Positions 9,264 to 19,151 of a stretch of 64,000 nt of DNA are shown piece by piece. Where the stretch lies: NCBI RefSeq assembly GCF_000751075.1, contig NZ_CCMG01000008.1, forward strand, positions 62,001 to 126,000. Reading direction: 5' to 3'. The first letter of the stretch is position 1. Each line of letters starts with the position of its first letter. Position numbers and translations under genes: made by a program. The notes beneath the pieces are model-generated. The model was given only the letters and a program-made list of their open reading frames with translations, was not told the DNA's origin and searched no databases. The stretch comes from Rickettsia tamurae (lineage in GTDB: Bacteria > Pseudomonadota > Alphaproteobacteria > Rickettsiales > Rickettsiaceae).

Positions 9264-10093
9264 ATGCATAAAAGCTTCTCTTTTAAAGCTCTAAGAGATT
9301 CTTTGAAAACTGAAAAACAAAAATGATAGTCTTTATGAAGAGGTTCTTCAAGGTCGTTTAGATTTAGTTAAATATTTTAAAAGGGTTTGATGTTAATACT
9401 ACAATTGATGATCCCTATATTAAGTATTGCTACTATGGAGGAGCATACTGATGTAATGGATTACCTCTAACAAAAGGTGCTATCCCATCTCAAGGTGTTA
9501 TATCCGCAATAATAAAAGTTAATGTCAAAATTCTAGAAAAGTTGTTTGAATATGGTGCAACAGCTCGTGGTGATTATTCAGAAGATCCTGTTGCTTTAGT
9601 AGTATGCGGTGCGATCGAAGCCTATGAACCCAATTATAATAAAGCCCCACCTAAAGAACAAGATCTGCTTAAGTATGTAGAAATGCTTAAATTTTTATTA
9701 GAGCATGATGGCAATCCTAATGCTCTAATTTTAGAAAGAGGTATAGTAGTCCTTGTAGCATTAAATGCACTTATAGATAAGCCGGAAAATCCTATATATA
9801 AAGATATTTGCAAATTATTAATTAAGCATGAAGCTGATACTTCTAAGCATAATAATGATAAGCATAAGAAATATATAGCAATTATAGAAAAGTTAAAAGC
9901 AGAAATAATACAAGAAACAAGCATAAATAATGTAAATGTTTCTGAGGCTAATATTGAAACTAAAACAGGTTCTAGATTAGGAGAAACTGTTAAATCAAAA
10001 TTCTTTTTACTTGATGAAATTAACACACTTAGTGAAAGTCAAACTCCTTTAGGCGGTGATATAAAAAATATATTTAATTCTGAGCTTGAATAA
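9264..10093 (+). pseudogene. Ankyrin-repeat protein, decayed
   Basis: The start at 9264 gives MHKSFSFKALRDSL and a stop after 20 codons. Shifted frames resume as an ankyrin-like segment (EEVLQGRLDLVKYF), then GFDVNTTIDD. An uninterrupted 183-codon stretch from 9542 contains further ankyrin-type units (ILEKLFEYGATARGD, MLKFLLEHDGNPNAL, ICKLLIKHEADTSK). Ankyrin proteins of Rickettsia are often secreted effectors; this one has at least three disruptions before 9542. The C-terminal tail after about residue 120 of the long piece has no recognised domain. A shortened protein from 9542 is possible but unsupported. Confidence 0.72.
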
Positions 10094-10142
10094 TGTTATT
10101 CCTACGGAGACAGGAAAGTATTGTTGAGTAGATACCCAATTC

Positions 10143-10243
10143 GTCATTGCGAGGAAAATTACGAAGTAATTGACGAAGCAATCTCAGGAGTTTGTTATTA
10201 TTTTATGAGATTGCCACGCAGCCTACGGCTTGCTCGCAATGAC
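10143..10243. repeat. RPE-like repeat, gtcattgcgagg family
   Basis: Ends gtcattgcgagg and cttgctcgcaatgac are inverted; the interior contains gaagcaatctcagg and its counterpart gagattgccacgc. An almost identical copy lies at 12303-12403. This copy sits between the 3' ends of the ankyrin pseudogene and pccA. Confidence 0.82.
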
Positions 10244-10278
10244 GATTTGCTATCCATGCTGGAGTGATATCAACTACT

Positions 10279-12276
10279 TTATGCAAACTCCAATAATACC
10301 TGCCCTCTTACAACACTATCCTTTTCATTAACAAAAATTTTAGCTATTTTTCCGTCTCTTTCGGCTAAAATAAGATTTTCCATTTTCATAGCAGTTAAAA
10401 TCATAATTTCTTGTCCTGCCGTCACTTCCTGCCCTTCTTTTACCTTTATTGCAGCAATCTGACCGCTTAGAGGAGCTTGTAGTTCGGAGCTTTCTTCCAC
10501 CACTACTTTTGAGACCATCAACGCTTCAAGTTCTGATATACGAGGAGAGCGTACAAAGGCTTTTACGCTAATACCGGCATGCGATAATAAATAACCGGTT
10601 CTGATATTTTCAATTTTAACATTTGTCTTTTTACCGTTAATGATAGCCGTGAAAAGTTCATTACCTAAATTCCAGTTACTACGAATATATATTCTATCGC
10701 TTTCGTGACGTATATTATAGCCGTTTTCAACAGGTGTAATTAATACGGGGAATAGTTTATCATCGATAGTTACTACCCACCTTGTACCTATTTTGTTAGC
10801 CTGATTGTTAATATTGCCGGAAATTAAAGAAGCACGTCTTTGCTCCGATATATAAATAAAAATAGCCGTTGCTAAAAATACGGTAGTTACTTCTGAAGTT
10901 AGACTAGCCCCGGAAAAACCGTCAGGATATTCTTCTTGAATAAAGGCAGTAGAAATATCACCACTAACAAAACGTGGATGTAGCATTACCGCTTCTAAGA
11001 AACTGATATTATGAGCAATACCGTTAATTATATAAGAACTCAAAGCAGAACGCATTACTTCAATTGCCTGCTCTCTTGTTTCACCGTAAGTACATAACTT
11101 CGCAATCATTGAGTCATAAAACATACTTACTTCACCGCCAAGCCCAATCCCTGTATCTATACGGATATTAGGACTCTTTGCAGGTTCAGAATAAGCTATA
11201 ATTCTACCGCTAGAAGGTAAGAAACCTCGGCTTGGGTTTTCGGCACAAATTCGTGATTCAAATGCCCAACCTTTTAATTTTACATCATCTTGTGTAAATG
11301 ATAATTTCTCGCCGGCTGCGATTTTTATCATCTCTTCAACGATATCTATACCGGTAATTAGCTCAGTAACAGGATGCTCGACTTGCAACCTAGTATTCAT
11401 CTCTAAAAAATAGAAATTTTTATTGCTATCTACTATAAACTCAACGGTACCAGCCGAATAATATCCCACTTTTTGAGATAAGGATATTACCTGCCGATAC
11501 ATTTCTTGCCTTATATCTTCGGTAATAAAAGAACTTGGTGCTTCTTCAATTACTTTTTGATGGTGACGCTGTATTGAACATTCCCGCTCTCCGAGACATA
11601 CACTATTGCCGTATTGATCGGCAATTAGCTGAATTTCGATATGACGGGGAGTTTGAATTAACTTCTCAATAAATAATCTATCGTCACTAAAACTATTGGC
11701 TGCTTCAAGCTTTGCCGACTCAAAAGCATTTGCCATTTCAGCGGGATTATTCACTACTCTCATACCACGTCCACCGCCGCCGGCAGCCGCTTTTACTATT
11801 ACCGGAAAACCAATCTCTTTAGCAATATCCACCGCTTGCTTAACATCGTTTATAGTTCCCATATAACCCGGAACGGTGCTAACTCCGGCTTCTATCGCTA
11901 TCTTTTTTGCTTCAATTTTATCGCCCATTTTTTTAATAGTTCCGGCACTCGGTCCTATTAAAACAACACCTTCTCTTTTAAGAATATTAGCAAAATTTGG
12001 ATTTTCCGATAAAAAACCGTAACCTGGATGTACTGCACTTGCTCCACTTTCACGAATCGCCGAAATAATATTTTTAATAGATAAATAACTTTCCGTTGCA
12101 GGGGAATCACCTATATAATAAGCCTCATCTGCATGCTGCACATACATTGAGTTTGTATCTGCTTCAGAATATACTGCAACCGACTTTATCCCCATCTTTT
12201 TTAAGGTACGTATTATCCTAACGGCGATCTCGCTACGATTAGCAATTAAAATTTTATCAAATAATGGTTTATTCAT
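10279..12276 (-). CDS. pccA: Propionyl-CoA carboxylase alpha (biotin carboxylase plus biotin carrier)
   Basis: This 665-residue subunit carboxylates its own biotin with ATP and bicarbonate and passes the carboxyl group to PccB. The biotin carboxylase domain starts at the N-terminus (FDKILIANRSEIAVRI) and has the ATP-grasp motif AAGGGGRGMR, the EAPSSF segment and EMNTRLQVEHPVTE. The C-terminal carrier domain ends with AMKMEN, whose lysine (about residue 631) is the biotinylation site. The partner pccB is 154 bases upstream on the same strand, with one palindromic repeat between them, so the two are likely cotranscribed. Substrate choice (propionyl-CoA rather than methylcrotonyl-CoA) is inferred from the PccB type. 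Confidence 0.93.
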   Translation of the reverse strand: MNKPLFDKILIANRSEIAVRIIRTLKKMGIKSVAVYSEADTNSMYVQHADEAYYIGDSPATESYLSIKNIISAIRESGASAVHPGYGFLSENPNFANILKREGVVLIGPSAGTIKKMGDKIEAKKIAIEAGVSTVPGYMGTINDVKQAVDIAKEIGFPVIVKAAAGGGGRGMRVVNNPAEMANAFESAKLEAANSFSDDRLFIEKLIQTPRHIEIQLIADQYGNSVCLGERECSIQRHHQKVIEEAPSSFITEDIRQEMYRQVISLSQKVGYYSAGTVEFIVDSNKNFYFLEMNTRLQVEHPVTELITGIDIVEEMIKIAAGEKLSFTQDDVKLKGWAFESRICAENPSRGFLPSSGRIIAYSEPAKSPNIRIDTGIGLGGEVSMFYDSMIAKLCTYGETREQAIEVMRSALSSYIINGIAHNISFLEAVMLHPRFVSGDISTAFIQEEYPDGFSGASLTSEVTTVFLATAIFIYISEQRRASLISGNINNQANKIGTRWVVTIDDKLFPVLITPVENGYNIRHESDRIYIRSNWNLGNELFTAIINGKKTNVKIENIRTGYLLSHAGISVKAFVRSPRISELEALMVSKVVVEESSELQAPLSGQIAAIKVKEGQEVTAGQEIMILTAMKMENLILAERDGKIAKIFVNEKDSVVRGQVLLEFA

Positions 12277-12302
12277 AGTTTTTTGTTACAATTTTAGTTT
12301 TT

Positions 12303-12403
12303 GTCATCGCGAGAAAAATTACAAAGTAATTTGACGAAGCAATCTCAGGAGTTTGTTATTGTTTCATAAGATTGCCACGCAGCCTACGGCTGCTCGCAAT
12401 GAC
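12303..12403. repeat. RPE-like repeat between pccB and pccA
   Basis: A close copy of 10143-10243 with ends gtcatcgcgag and ctcgcaatgac. The two copies flank pccA in the same orientation. This one lies inside the likely pccB-pccA transcript, so the mRNA would carry a hairpin between the cistrons. Confidence 0.82.
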
Positions 12404-12430
12404 GATTTGGTATCCACACAGGAATAACGG

Positions 12431-13975
12431 TTATAACGGCAAGTTATCATGTTTCTTCCAAGGCAGTTCTACTTTTTTAGTACGCAGGAAATTTAATGCC
12501 TTACATATTCGCCATCTAGTATTTTGCGGTCTTATAATATCATCTAAATATCCCCTAGATGCCGCAACAAAAGGCGATGTTACTACTTTCCTATATTCAC
12601 CGATTTTTTGTTTTTTAGCTTCAGGATTTTTACATTCTTCCTTAAATATTATCTCGGCTGCTCCCTCTGCCCCCATAACGGCGATTTCTGAATTAAACCA
12701 AGCATAGTTTATATCGCCTCTAAGATGCTTGGAGTTCATAACTATATAAGCACCTCCGTAAGCCTTACGGGTAATTACGGTAATCTTCGGCACTGTAGCT
12801 TCCGCATAAGCGTATAACAGCTTAGCCCCGTGCTTAATAATACCATCATGCTCTTGAGATGTACCAGGCAGAAATCCAGGCACATCAACAAGGCTTACTA
12901 TAGGAATATTGAAAGCATCGCAAAATCTAATAAATCTTGCTGCTTTTCTCGAGGCGTTTATATCTAAACATCCTGCTAAATGCAAAGGCTGATTAGCCAC
13001 AAATCCTACCGGATAACCTTCCATATAACCAAAACCAATAATGATATTCTTAGCAAAATCAGGTTGTAGCTCAAAAAATTCTCCCTCATCAACGATACGC
13101 TCAACAAGCTCTTTCATATCATAAGGCTTATTAGGAGTGTTAGGTATTAACGTGCTAAGAGACATATCGACTCTATCGGCAGGATCAACAGTCGAACGAA
13201 CAGGGAGAGGACTACGATTGGATGACGGAAGGAAATTAAAGAACTTACGAATTTCGAGCAATGCTTCTATATCATTGTTGAATGCAAGATCGGCAACGCC
13301 GCTTTTAGTGGTATGCATCCTAGCACCGCCGAGCTTTTCTTGGCTTACTTCTTCACCTGTAACGGTTTTTACTACATCGGGACCGGTTACAAACATATAA
13401 GAACTATTCTTAACCATAAATATAAAATCGGTTAAGGCAGGAGAATATACCGCACCACCGGCACAAGGTCCCATAATTAGGGTAATTTGCGGGATAACAC
13501 CCGAAGCTAAAACATTACGCTGAAATAATTCACCGTATCCGGCAAGAGCATCAACCCCTTCTTGAATTCTTGCTCCCCCTGAATCGTTAATACCGATTAC
13601 GGGAGCACCGGTTGCTATAGCTTGATCGATAATATCGCAGATTTTCTTAGCATGATATTCGCCTAGAGAGCCGCCGAGTACGGTAAAATCTTGGCTATAA
13701 ATAAATACCAATCTACCGTTTATCGTACCGTGTCCCGTTACAACACCGTCACCTAAAAACTTTTTATCCTGCATCCCCAAATTATCACATCTATGGGATA
13801 CAAACATACCTGTTTCGGTAAAGCTATTCGGATCTAATAATACTTCTATGCGTTCTCGTGCAGTTAACTTACCTTTTTGATGTTGTGCGTTGATCCTAGC
13901 TTCACCGCCCCCTTGCCTTGCAATATTTTTTCTCTCATCCAGTAACTCAGGAGAGATTATATTACTTTGATTCAT
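12431..13975 (-). CDS. pccB: Propionyl-CoA carboxylase beta (carboxyltransferase)
   Basis: A 514-residue carboxyltransferase that moves CO2 from carboxybiotin to propionyl-CoA, making methylmalonyl-CoA. Two crotonase-fold halves are visible. The N-terminal half has [22 protein letters not shown] and the oxyanion-hole region [11 protein letters not shown], then [17 protein letters not shown]. The C-terminal half has [28 protein letters not shown] (read in parts), [12 protein letters not shown] and EGAAEIIF. The length and motifs fit PccB well. It precedes pccA on the same strand. Start at 13975 gives the usual short N-terminal lead before the first domain. Confidence 0.94.
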   Translation of the reverse strand: MNQSNIISPELLDERKNIARQGGGEARINAQHQKGKLTARERIEVLLDPNSFTETGMFVSHRCDNLGMQDKKFLGDGVVTGHGTINGRLVFIYSQDFTVLGGSLGEYHAKKICDIIDQAIATGAPVIGINDSGGARIQEGVDALAGYGELFQRNVLASGVIPQITLIMGPCAGGAVYSPALTDFIFMVKNSSYMFVTGPDVVKTVTGEEVSQEKLGGARMHTTKSGVADLAFNNDIEALLEIRKFFNFLPSSNRSPLPVRSTVDPADRVDMSLSTLIPNTPNKPYDMKELVERIVDEGEFFELQPDFAKNIIIGFGYMEGYPVGFVANQPLHLAGCLDINASRKAARFIRFCDAFNIPIVSLVDVPGFLPGTSQEHDGIIKHGAKLLYAYAEATVPKITVITRKAYGGAYIVMNSKHLRGDINYAWFNSEIAVMGAEGAAEIIFKEECKNPEAKKQKIGEYRKVVTSPFVAASRGYLDDIIRPQNTRWRICKALNFLRTKKVELPWKKHDNLPL

Positions 13976-14050
13976 AGATTATTTATAGTTTTATTTTCCA
14001 AAATATCCATAATATAATATAATAATGCTAATGTGAAAAGATAATTATTT

Positions 14051-14218
14051 ATGTCATCTACCGAAGATACCAAAAAAAAACCTTCAATAGCCAAACCGGC
14101 AGCTAAATTTAATAACTTATCAACTGCTTTAAAAAAGAATTTACAAAGAAGAAAGAAAGTACAAAAAGAAAAGAATAATAAAGAAAAAATTGATACTAGG
14201 CTCTGTGAACATTTCTAA
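14051..14218 (+). CDS. Small basic hypothetical protein, 55 residues
   Basis: A short Lys-rich ORF beginning MSSTEDTKKKPSIAKPAAKF, with a helical basic core (ALKKNLQRRKKVQKEKNNKEK). It has no membrane segment or signal peptide. It is followed within 30 bases by another tiny frameshifted ORF. I do not recognise it. The composition suggests a nucleic-acid-associated or intrinsically disordered peptide, but that is a guess. The last residues (DTRLCEHF) are not basic and may reflect an altered C-terminus. Confidence 0.5.
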   Translation: MSSTEDTKKKPSIAKPAAKFNNLSTALKKNLQRRKKVQKEKNNKEKIDTRLCEHF

Positions 14219-14247
14219 TTGATTTGTTATTTTGAGGAGAATAAAAT

Positions 14248-14393
14248 ATGAATTTACATGAAGTAATAATTAAAATTAGTAAAATTTTTCTCTTTTTATT
14301 CCCAAACAAGATATAGAGGAATCTAATAATAATATTCCTGCTAATAGAGAAGCAATGCGCGATTATTATGAAGATTTAAATAATCCTCATTAA
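14248..14393 (+). pseudogene. Tiny frameshifted hypothetical gene
   Basis: A good ribosome binding site (gaggag, 14234-14239) precedes ATG 14248. The first frame (MNLHEVIIKISKIF) stops early, while the next frame gives a coherent end (IPKQDIEESNNNIPANREAM, then RDYYEDLNNPH). A one-base change in the T-rich stretch near 14290 would join them into a protein of about 48 residues. Function unknown. Confidence 0.45.
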
Positions 14394-14448
14394 AAAGTAT
14401 TTATCTATATGCAATTTGACATATTAATATAAAAATTGCTAATATTAT

Positions 14449-14477
14449 TTGACAAAAACCTTAGGTTAGGGTAATAG
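14449..14477 (+). promoter_or_regulatory. Sigma-70-type promoter of the intact vapBC pair
   Basis: TTGACA (14449-14454), a 17-base spacer and TAATAG (14472-14477), 46 bases before the vapB start. A second set, TTGACA (14416-14421) with TAATAT (14440-14445), lies just upstream. Repeated atatgaca/tatgaca motifs between promoter and ATG could be operator half-sites; that part is inference. Confidence 0.6.
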
Positions 14478-14523
14478 TTAGGAACTATGACATAATTAAA
14501 GTAATATGACAAAATGGTAATTT

Positions 14524-14781
14524 ATGCAAACTATGCGTACTAAACTTGGAGAAGGTGGCAGAATTGTTATTCCTGCATCATTCCGTCAGAATCTTCACCT
14601 ACTACCAGGTGATGATATAGTATTACATATGAAAGAAAATATAATCTATATTACAACCCCAAATCAAGCTCTAGCTGAACTACAAGCAATGGTAAAAAAT
14701 TACACTGATTCTACAGGAGAAAGAATCTCTCTTGTAGATGAATTAATAAAATCAAGACGTTTAGAAGCAAGTCATGAGTAA
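14524..14781 (+). CDS. vapB: VapB antitoxin, AbrB/MazE-like
   Basis: An 85-residue antitoxin. The N-terminal swapped-hairpin AbrB fold is visible in TKLGEGGRIVIPASFRQNL and GDDIVLHM. The C-terminal tail (VDELIKSRRLEASHE) is expected to wrap the VapC active site. It overlaps the toxin start by 8 bases, indicating translational coupling. Autorepression together with VapC is normal for the family, and repeats upstream are consistent with operator sites. It is a paralogue of the decayed antitoxin at 4831-5093. Confidence 0.88.
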   Translation: MQTMRTKLGEGGRIVIPASFRQNLHLLPGDDIVLHMKENIIYITTPNQALAELQAMVKNYTDSTGERISLVDELIKSRRLEASHE

Positions 14782-15163
14782 TAGAGTAGTACTTGATACT
14801 TCAGCACTTTTAGCCTTACTACAAAATGAACCAGGTAGCACAATAGTTAAGCCTTTGATACAATTTTCTTGTATGTCTACAGTAAATATTACAGAAGTAT
14901 TAACTTCATTGCAACGTATGAAAATTACTATGGATACAGCTTACACCTTAGTTACAGAAATAATACCGTCTATTATTCCATTTGATCTAGAGCAAGCCGC
15001 TCATACAGCCCAATTACAACCATACACCCAACCCAAAGGCTTATCACTCGGTGATCGAGCGTGTATTACTTTAGGTATCAAACTACAAGTTCCTATATAT
15101 ACCGTAGATAAAATATGGGCAGAATTAAAATTAAATAATGCTGATATTAAATTGATTCGTTAA
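14774..15163 (+). CDS. vapC: VapC toxin, PIN-domain ribonuclease
   Basis: A 129-residue PIN nuclease. All four acidic positions are present: Asp in VVLDTSALLALL, Glu in STVNITEVL, Asp in LSLGDRACI and Asp in YTVDKIW. VapC toxins cleave RNA, commonly tRNA or rRNA, when the antitoxin is degraded; the target here is unknown. It is translationally coupled to vapB by an 8-base overlap. Unlike the related pair at 4831-5481, this one shows no frameshift. Confidence 0.9.
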   Translation: MSNRVVLDTSALLALLQNEPGSTIVKPLIQFSCMSTVNITEVLTSLQRMKITMDTAYTLVTEIIPSIIPFDLEQAAHTAQLQPYTQPKGLSLGDRACITLGIKLQVPIYTVDKIWAELKLNNADIKLIR

Positions 15164-15194
15164 TTGTAAGTATTAAAATAGAGTATTATATAAT

Positions 15195-18100
15195 ATGGAC
15201 ACAAACAAATTATATCTTTTCAAAGATAGACGATTTTTACCAAATTTTATAGTGCAGTTATGCGGTTGTCTTAATGATAATATATTAAAAAATGCTCTAG
15301 TAATCCTTATAACTTACGGTATTACCGGTTCTTTAAGTAAATATAATAATCTACTTGTTTTAATTGCTAATGCTACTTTTGTACTACCTTTCATAATATT
15401 CGCAAGCATAGCAGGACAAATTGCCGATAAATACGAGCGTGCAAATCTTATTAAAATTATTAAGATTTGTGAAATCGGTATAATTGCCTTTGCAATTTAT
15501 GGATTTCATCATAATAATCTGCTAATTCTGTTTTGTTCTATTTGCTTAATGGGTATACACTCTACTTTTTTCGGTCCAATCAAATATAGCGTATTACCTG
15601 ATCACCTAAATAAAGACGAACTACTTGGAGCTAACGGCTTTGTTGAAGCCGGAACTTTTATCGGTATTCTTATCGGTACTATAATCGGCAGCTATTATAA
15701 TACAATCAGCAATAATTTTATAATTTATTCCTTAATTACCATCGCTTTTCTTGGCTTTATTACAAGCCTTTTTTCCCCAAAATCTAAAAACGCAAATCGT
15801 GATATTAAAATAAATTTTAATATTATAGATGAAAGCATAAATATGATTAAATATACCAAAGCAAAAAAACATATATATTTAGCTATATTTGGTATTTCAT
15901 GGTTTTGGTTTATTGGAGCTGCTATAATTTCTCAAATACCTTTACTTGCTAAGATAACTTTTAAAGCCGATGAGAATGTTGCTAATTTATTTTTAGCGGT
16001 TTTCTCGCTTGGTGTTGGGGTCGGTTCGTTTTTATGTAGCAAAATATTTGAAGATGAGATTACCGTTAAATATCTATTTATTTCAGCCCTAGGCATTAGT
16101 ATTTTCGGTATTGATTTATTCTTTGCAAGTAGAATTAGCTCAGTTAACTACGAACCTACTCAGCTAAAAAGTATTTTAGTATTTTTATCGAAAAGACATA
16201 ATTGGCGAATAGTTATAGATTTATTTTTCTTAGCGGCAATAGGCGGTTTATATATCGTTCCTCTTTTTGCGATATTACAGCATTACGCAAACCCTGCTCA
16301 TCGTAGTCGAATTATTGCCGTTAACAATCTTATCAATTCCATTTTCATTGTGGGATCAACAATTATTTTATCTTTATTATTTTATCTAAATTTCACTATA
16401 CCTTGGATTATATTATTTATTAGCCTAACTAATATAATCGTTACTATACATATTTACCGTTTAATACCTGAAGTTAAAATTATTCCGTTTAAGCTATTGC
16501 GAAGAATATTCCAAATCTGTTTTGATCTTATGTATAAGATTGAAGTTAAAGGATTTGAAAATTTTCAAAAAGCAGGTAAAAAAGTAGTAGTTGTCGCTAA
16601 CCATATTTCATATCTCGATCCGCCGCTAATTGCTACTTACTTACGAGAAGAAATGACTTTTGCAATTAGTCCCGATATACAAAAAATATGGTGGATTAAA
16701 CCGTTTTTACGTATGGCAAGAACTTTGCCGGTTGATCCAAGTAACCCAATGGCAATAAAGACTTTAGTAAAAGAAGTACAAAAGGATCAGAAAGTAGCAA
16801 TTTTCCCTGAAGGTAGAATAAGCGTTACCGGCTCTTTAATGAAAATATACGAAGGACCGGGAATGATTGCCGATAAAGCCGGTGCTACCGTTTTACCGGT
16901 TAGAATAGACGGTACTCAATTTACTCATTTATCAAAATTAAAAAACATATTAAAAAGAAAAATATTTCCTAAAATTACTATAACCGTTTTACCGCCGGTA
17001 AAATTCGCTAATATGGATGCTGCAAGCAATCAAGAACGACGCAGTTATATATCTAGGACTCTTTATGATATCATGGCTGACATGATGTTTGAGAGTTCAG
17101 ACTATAAAAATACTTTATTCTCATCTCTTATAGAAGCTGCTAAAATTCATGGATTTAAGAAAAAAATAGTTGATGATTTTGAAAATAATGCGGTTACTTA
17201 TCGAGATTTAATATTAAAATCTTTTATCCTAGGTGATTTAATCAAAAAGAATAATATCTTTGGCAGAAATTTAGGCTTAATGTTGCCTAATACCACGAAT
17301 ACGTTAATTACTTTTTACGCTATGCAATCTAGCGGTTATGTTCCTGCTATAATTAACTGGAGCAGAGGCATAAGTACTATTATTAACTCCTGTAAACTTG
17401 CACAAATTAAAGTAGTTTACACTTCAAAACAATTTATCGAGAAAGCAAATTTACATGAATTAATAACTAACTTATTAGATTTCGGTATTAAAATAATATA
17501 TTTAGAAGATTTTAAAAATCAGATTGGTACAGCTCTAAAACTAAAAGCAAAAATAGGAAGTTATTTTGTCCAAACTTATTACAATTATTTTTGTCGTAAT
17601 CGTGATGACGAAAAACCGGCAGTGATAATTTTTACTTCGGGTACTGAAGGTGAACCTAAAGCCGTATTATTATCTCACAGAAATTTACAAACTAATAGAT
17701 ATCAAATAACTGCTAAAGTACCTTTTAGCCCTGAAGATATAGTATTTAACTCATTACCTTTATTCCATTGTTTTGGTCTTGGTGGTGCAATTATTACAAC
17801 TTTAAACGGTATTAAGCTGTTTCTATATCCTTCTCCACTAAATTATCGCAGCATTCCTGAAGTTATATACGATATTGGAGCAACTATATTAATTTCTACC
17901 GATACTTTTTTAAACGGTTATGCTAATTACGCTCACCCATATGATTTTTACTCATTACGCTATATATTTGCCGGTAGCGAGAAATTAAAAGAATCTACAA
18001 GACAATTTTGGCTTAATAAGTACGGCATACGTATTTTTGAAGGGTATGGGATTACAGAAGCCGCACCTATTATAGCTTGCAATACCCCTATGCATAATAA

Positions 18101-18629
18101 AGCAGGCACGGTAGGAAGATTATTACCGAAAATTGATTATAAGCTTGAGAAAGTAGAGGGAATAAATGAAGGGGGACGTTTATTCATTAAGGGTCCTAAC
18201 ATCATGCTTGGTTACTTAGACTTAGAAAGCAACTATACTTATAAAGAATGGTATGACACCGGCGATATAGTCAAAATAGATTCTGAAGGATACATAACAA
18301 TTTTAGGACGTTTAAAACGCTTTGCTAAAATAGCGGGAGAAATGATATCTCTTACAAAAATTGAAGAACTTGCAAGCGAAATTGATCCTGATTCCTTACA
18401 CGCTGCTATTTCTATCCCCGACAAAACACACGGAGAAAAGATTATTTTACTTACTATCGGTTCCGATATAAATAGAGAGAATTTTGCAGATGCCGTATCT
18501 AAAGCTCAAATTTCTTTACTACATTTACCGAAAGTAATTATTACCGGTTCAGAAATACCTCTGCTTGCAAACGGCAAAATTGACTATCTTGAGATTATGA
18601 AAAACCAACAACGTCATCACATGGCTTGA
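15195..18629 (+). CDS. MFS transporter / acyltransferase / acyl-ACP synthetase fusion (LplT-PlsC-Aas type)
   Basis: An 1144-residue protein joining three activities usually described for lysophospholipid salvage. Residues 1 to about 415 form an MFS domain with some 11-12 membrane helices, resembling the lysophospholipid flippase LplT. Residues about 440-630 are a PlsC acyltransferase with the HX4D motif NHISYLD (near 467-473) and FPEGR (near 536). Residues about 650-1144 are an AMP-binding ligase with FTSGTEGEPKA (near 812), YGITEAAP and the hinge motif YDTGDIV. The expected role is import of lysophospholipids and their reacylation with ATP-activated fatty acid, useful to a cell that takes host lipids. 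The last codons run into a palindromic repeat that supplies the stop. Confidence 0.9.
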   Translation: MDTNKLYLFKDRRFLPNFIVQLCGCLNDNILKNALVILITYGITGSLSKYNNLLVLIANATFVLPFIIFASIAGQIADKYERANLIKIIKICEIGIIAFAIYGFHHNNLLILFCSICLMGIHSTFFGPIKYSVLPDHLNKDELLGANGFVEAGTFIGILIGTIIGSYYNTISNNFIIYSLITIAFLGFITSLFSPKSKNANRDIKINFNIIDESINMIKYTKAKKHIYLAIFGISWFWFIGAAIISQIPLLAKITFKADENVANLFLAVFSLGVGVGSFLCSKIFEDEITVKYLFISALGISIFGIDLFFASRISSVNYEPTQLKSILVFLSKRHNWRIVIDLFFLAAIGGLYIVPLFAILQHYANPAHRSRIIAVNNLINSIFIVGSTIILSLLFYLNFTIPWIILFISLTNIIVTIHIYRLIPEVKIIPFKLLRRIFQICFDLMYKIEVKGFENFQKAGKKVVVVANHISYLDPPLIATYLREEMTFAISPDIQKIWWIKPFLRMARTLPVDPSNPMAIKTLVKEVQKDQKVAIFPEGRISVTGSLMKIYEGPGMIADKAGATVLPVRIDGTQFTHLSKLKNILKRKIFPKITITVLPPVKFANMDAASNQERRSYISRTLYDIMADMMFESSDYKNTLFSSLIEAAKIHGFKKKIVDDFENNAVTYRDLILKSFILGDLIKKNNIFGRNLGLMLPNTTNTLITFYAMQSSGYVPAIINWSRGISTIINSCKLAQIKVVYTSKQFIEKANLHELITNLLDFGIKIIYLEDFKNQIGTALKLKAKIGSYFVQTYYNYFCRNRDDEKPAVIIFTSGTEGEPKAVLLSHRNLQTNRYQITAKVPFSPEDIVFNSLPLFHCFGLGGAIITTLNGIKLFLYPSPLNYRSIPEVIYDIGATILISTDTFLNGYANYAHPYDFYSLRYIFAGSEKLKESTRQFWLNKYGIRIFEGYGITEAAPIIACNTPMHNKAGTVGRLLPKIDYKLEKVEGINEGGRLFIKGPNIMLGYLDLESNYTYKEWYDTGDIVKIDSEGYITILGRLKRFAKIAGEMISLTKIEELASEIDPDSLHAAISIPDKTHGEKIILLTIGSDINRENFADAVSKAQISLLHLPKVIITGSEIPLLANGKIDYLEIMKNQQRHHMA

Positions 18630-18630
18630 C

Positions 18631-18800
18631 CGGCATTGTTGCATGGCTCGAAAAACCCGTTCATTGTCATCCCGTGGCTTTGTCCACGGTATCCAGAAAA
18701 ATAACTAAAAATACTAATAATATTAGTATTTTTAACTAGACCCCGTGGACAAGCGAACTAGGTGACGGTGGTGAAACCGATTCACACAACAACACCGGCT
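18631..18800. repeat. Nested palindromic repeat after the Aas-like gene
   Basis: Ends ccggcattgttgcatgg and cacacaacaacaccgg are inverted. Inside are gtcatcccgtgg with ccccgtggac, and the core hairpin aaaatactaataatattagtatttt. The outermost segment (tggcttgacc) recurs just after the element at 18798-18807, so a further palindrome layer may include the gene's stop codon. Confidence 0.75.
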
Positions 18801-18817
18801 TGACCACGGGGTGACAT

Positions 18818-19151
18818 TTATTTTTTCTTTTGACTATTAATATCAGCATTCAAAGCTAATTTAAACCACTTGCCTAATAACTCTTGATCCTCCATAATTT
18901 CAGGTAACACCTTCCAATATGATAGAGTTACAAGTTTACCTTTACTTTGATATACAAATGGCTCAGAACCGAAAGATTGAAAATATTCATAAGTGCTTAG
19001 GTCTGACTTAAAATATAATTCATTGCTCTTAATAATTCCTATCATAACACCACCCTTATATACCATATCCACCAAACATTACACGAACGGCTACTGAACC
19101 ATATGGTTCTAACAATTCTTTGACATATTCAGTAAATTCATTTTTGTTCAT
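18818..19151 (-). pseudogene. TfoX N-terminal-domain protein, frameshifted
   Basis: From ATG 19151 the first frame reads NEFTEYVKELLEPYGSV then RVMFGGYGI and a stop. The adjacent frame carries on with YKGGVMIGIIKSNELYFKSD and LVTLSYWKVLPEI, the expected continuation of the TfoX/Sxy N-terminal fold (GGYGIY...GVMIGII). One missing base near 19060 separates the halves. The start codon overlaps the znuB stop in an ATGA, so it was the second cistron of that transcript. Small TfoX-like proteins are related to a competence regulator, but this short form has no known role. Confidence 0.78.
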
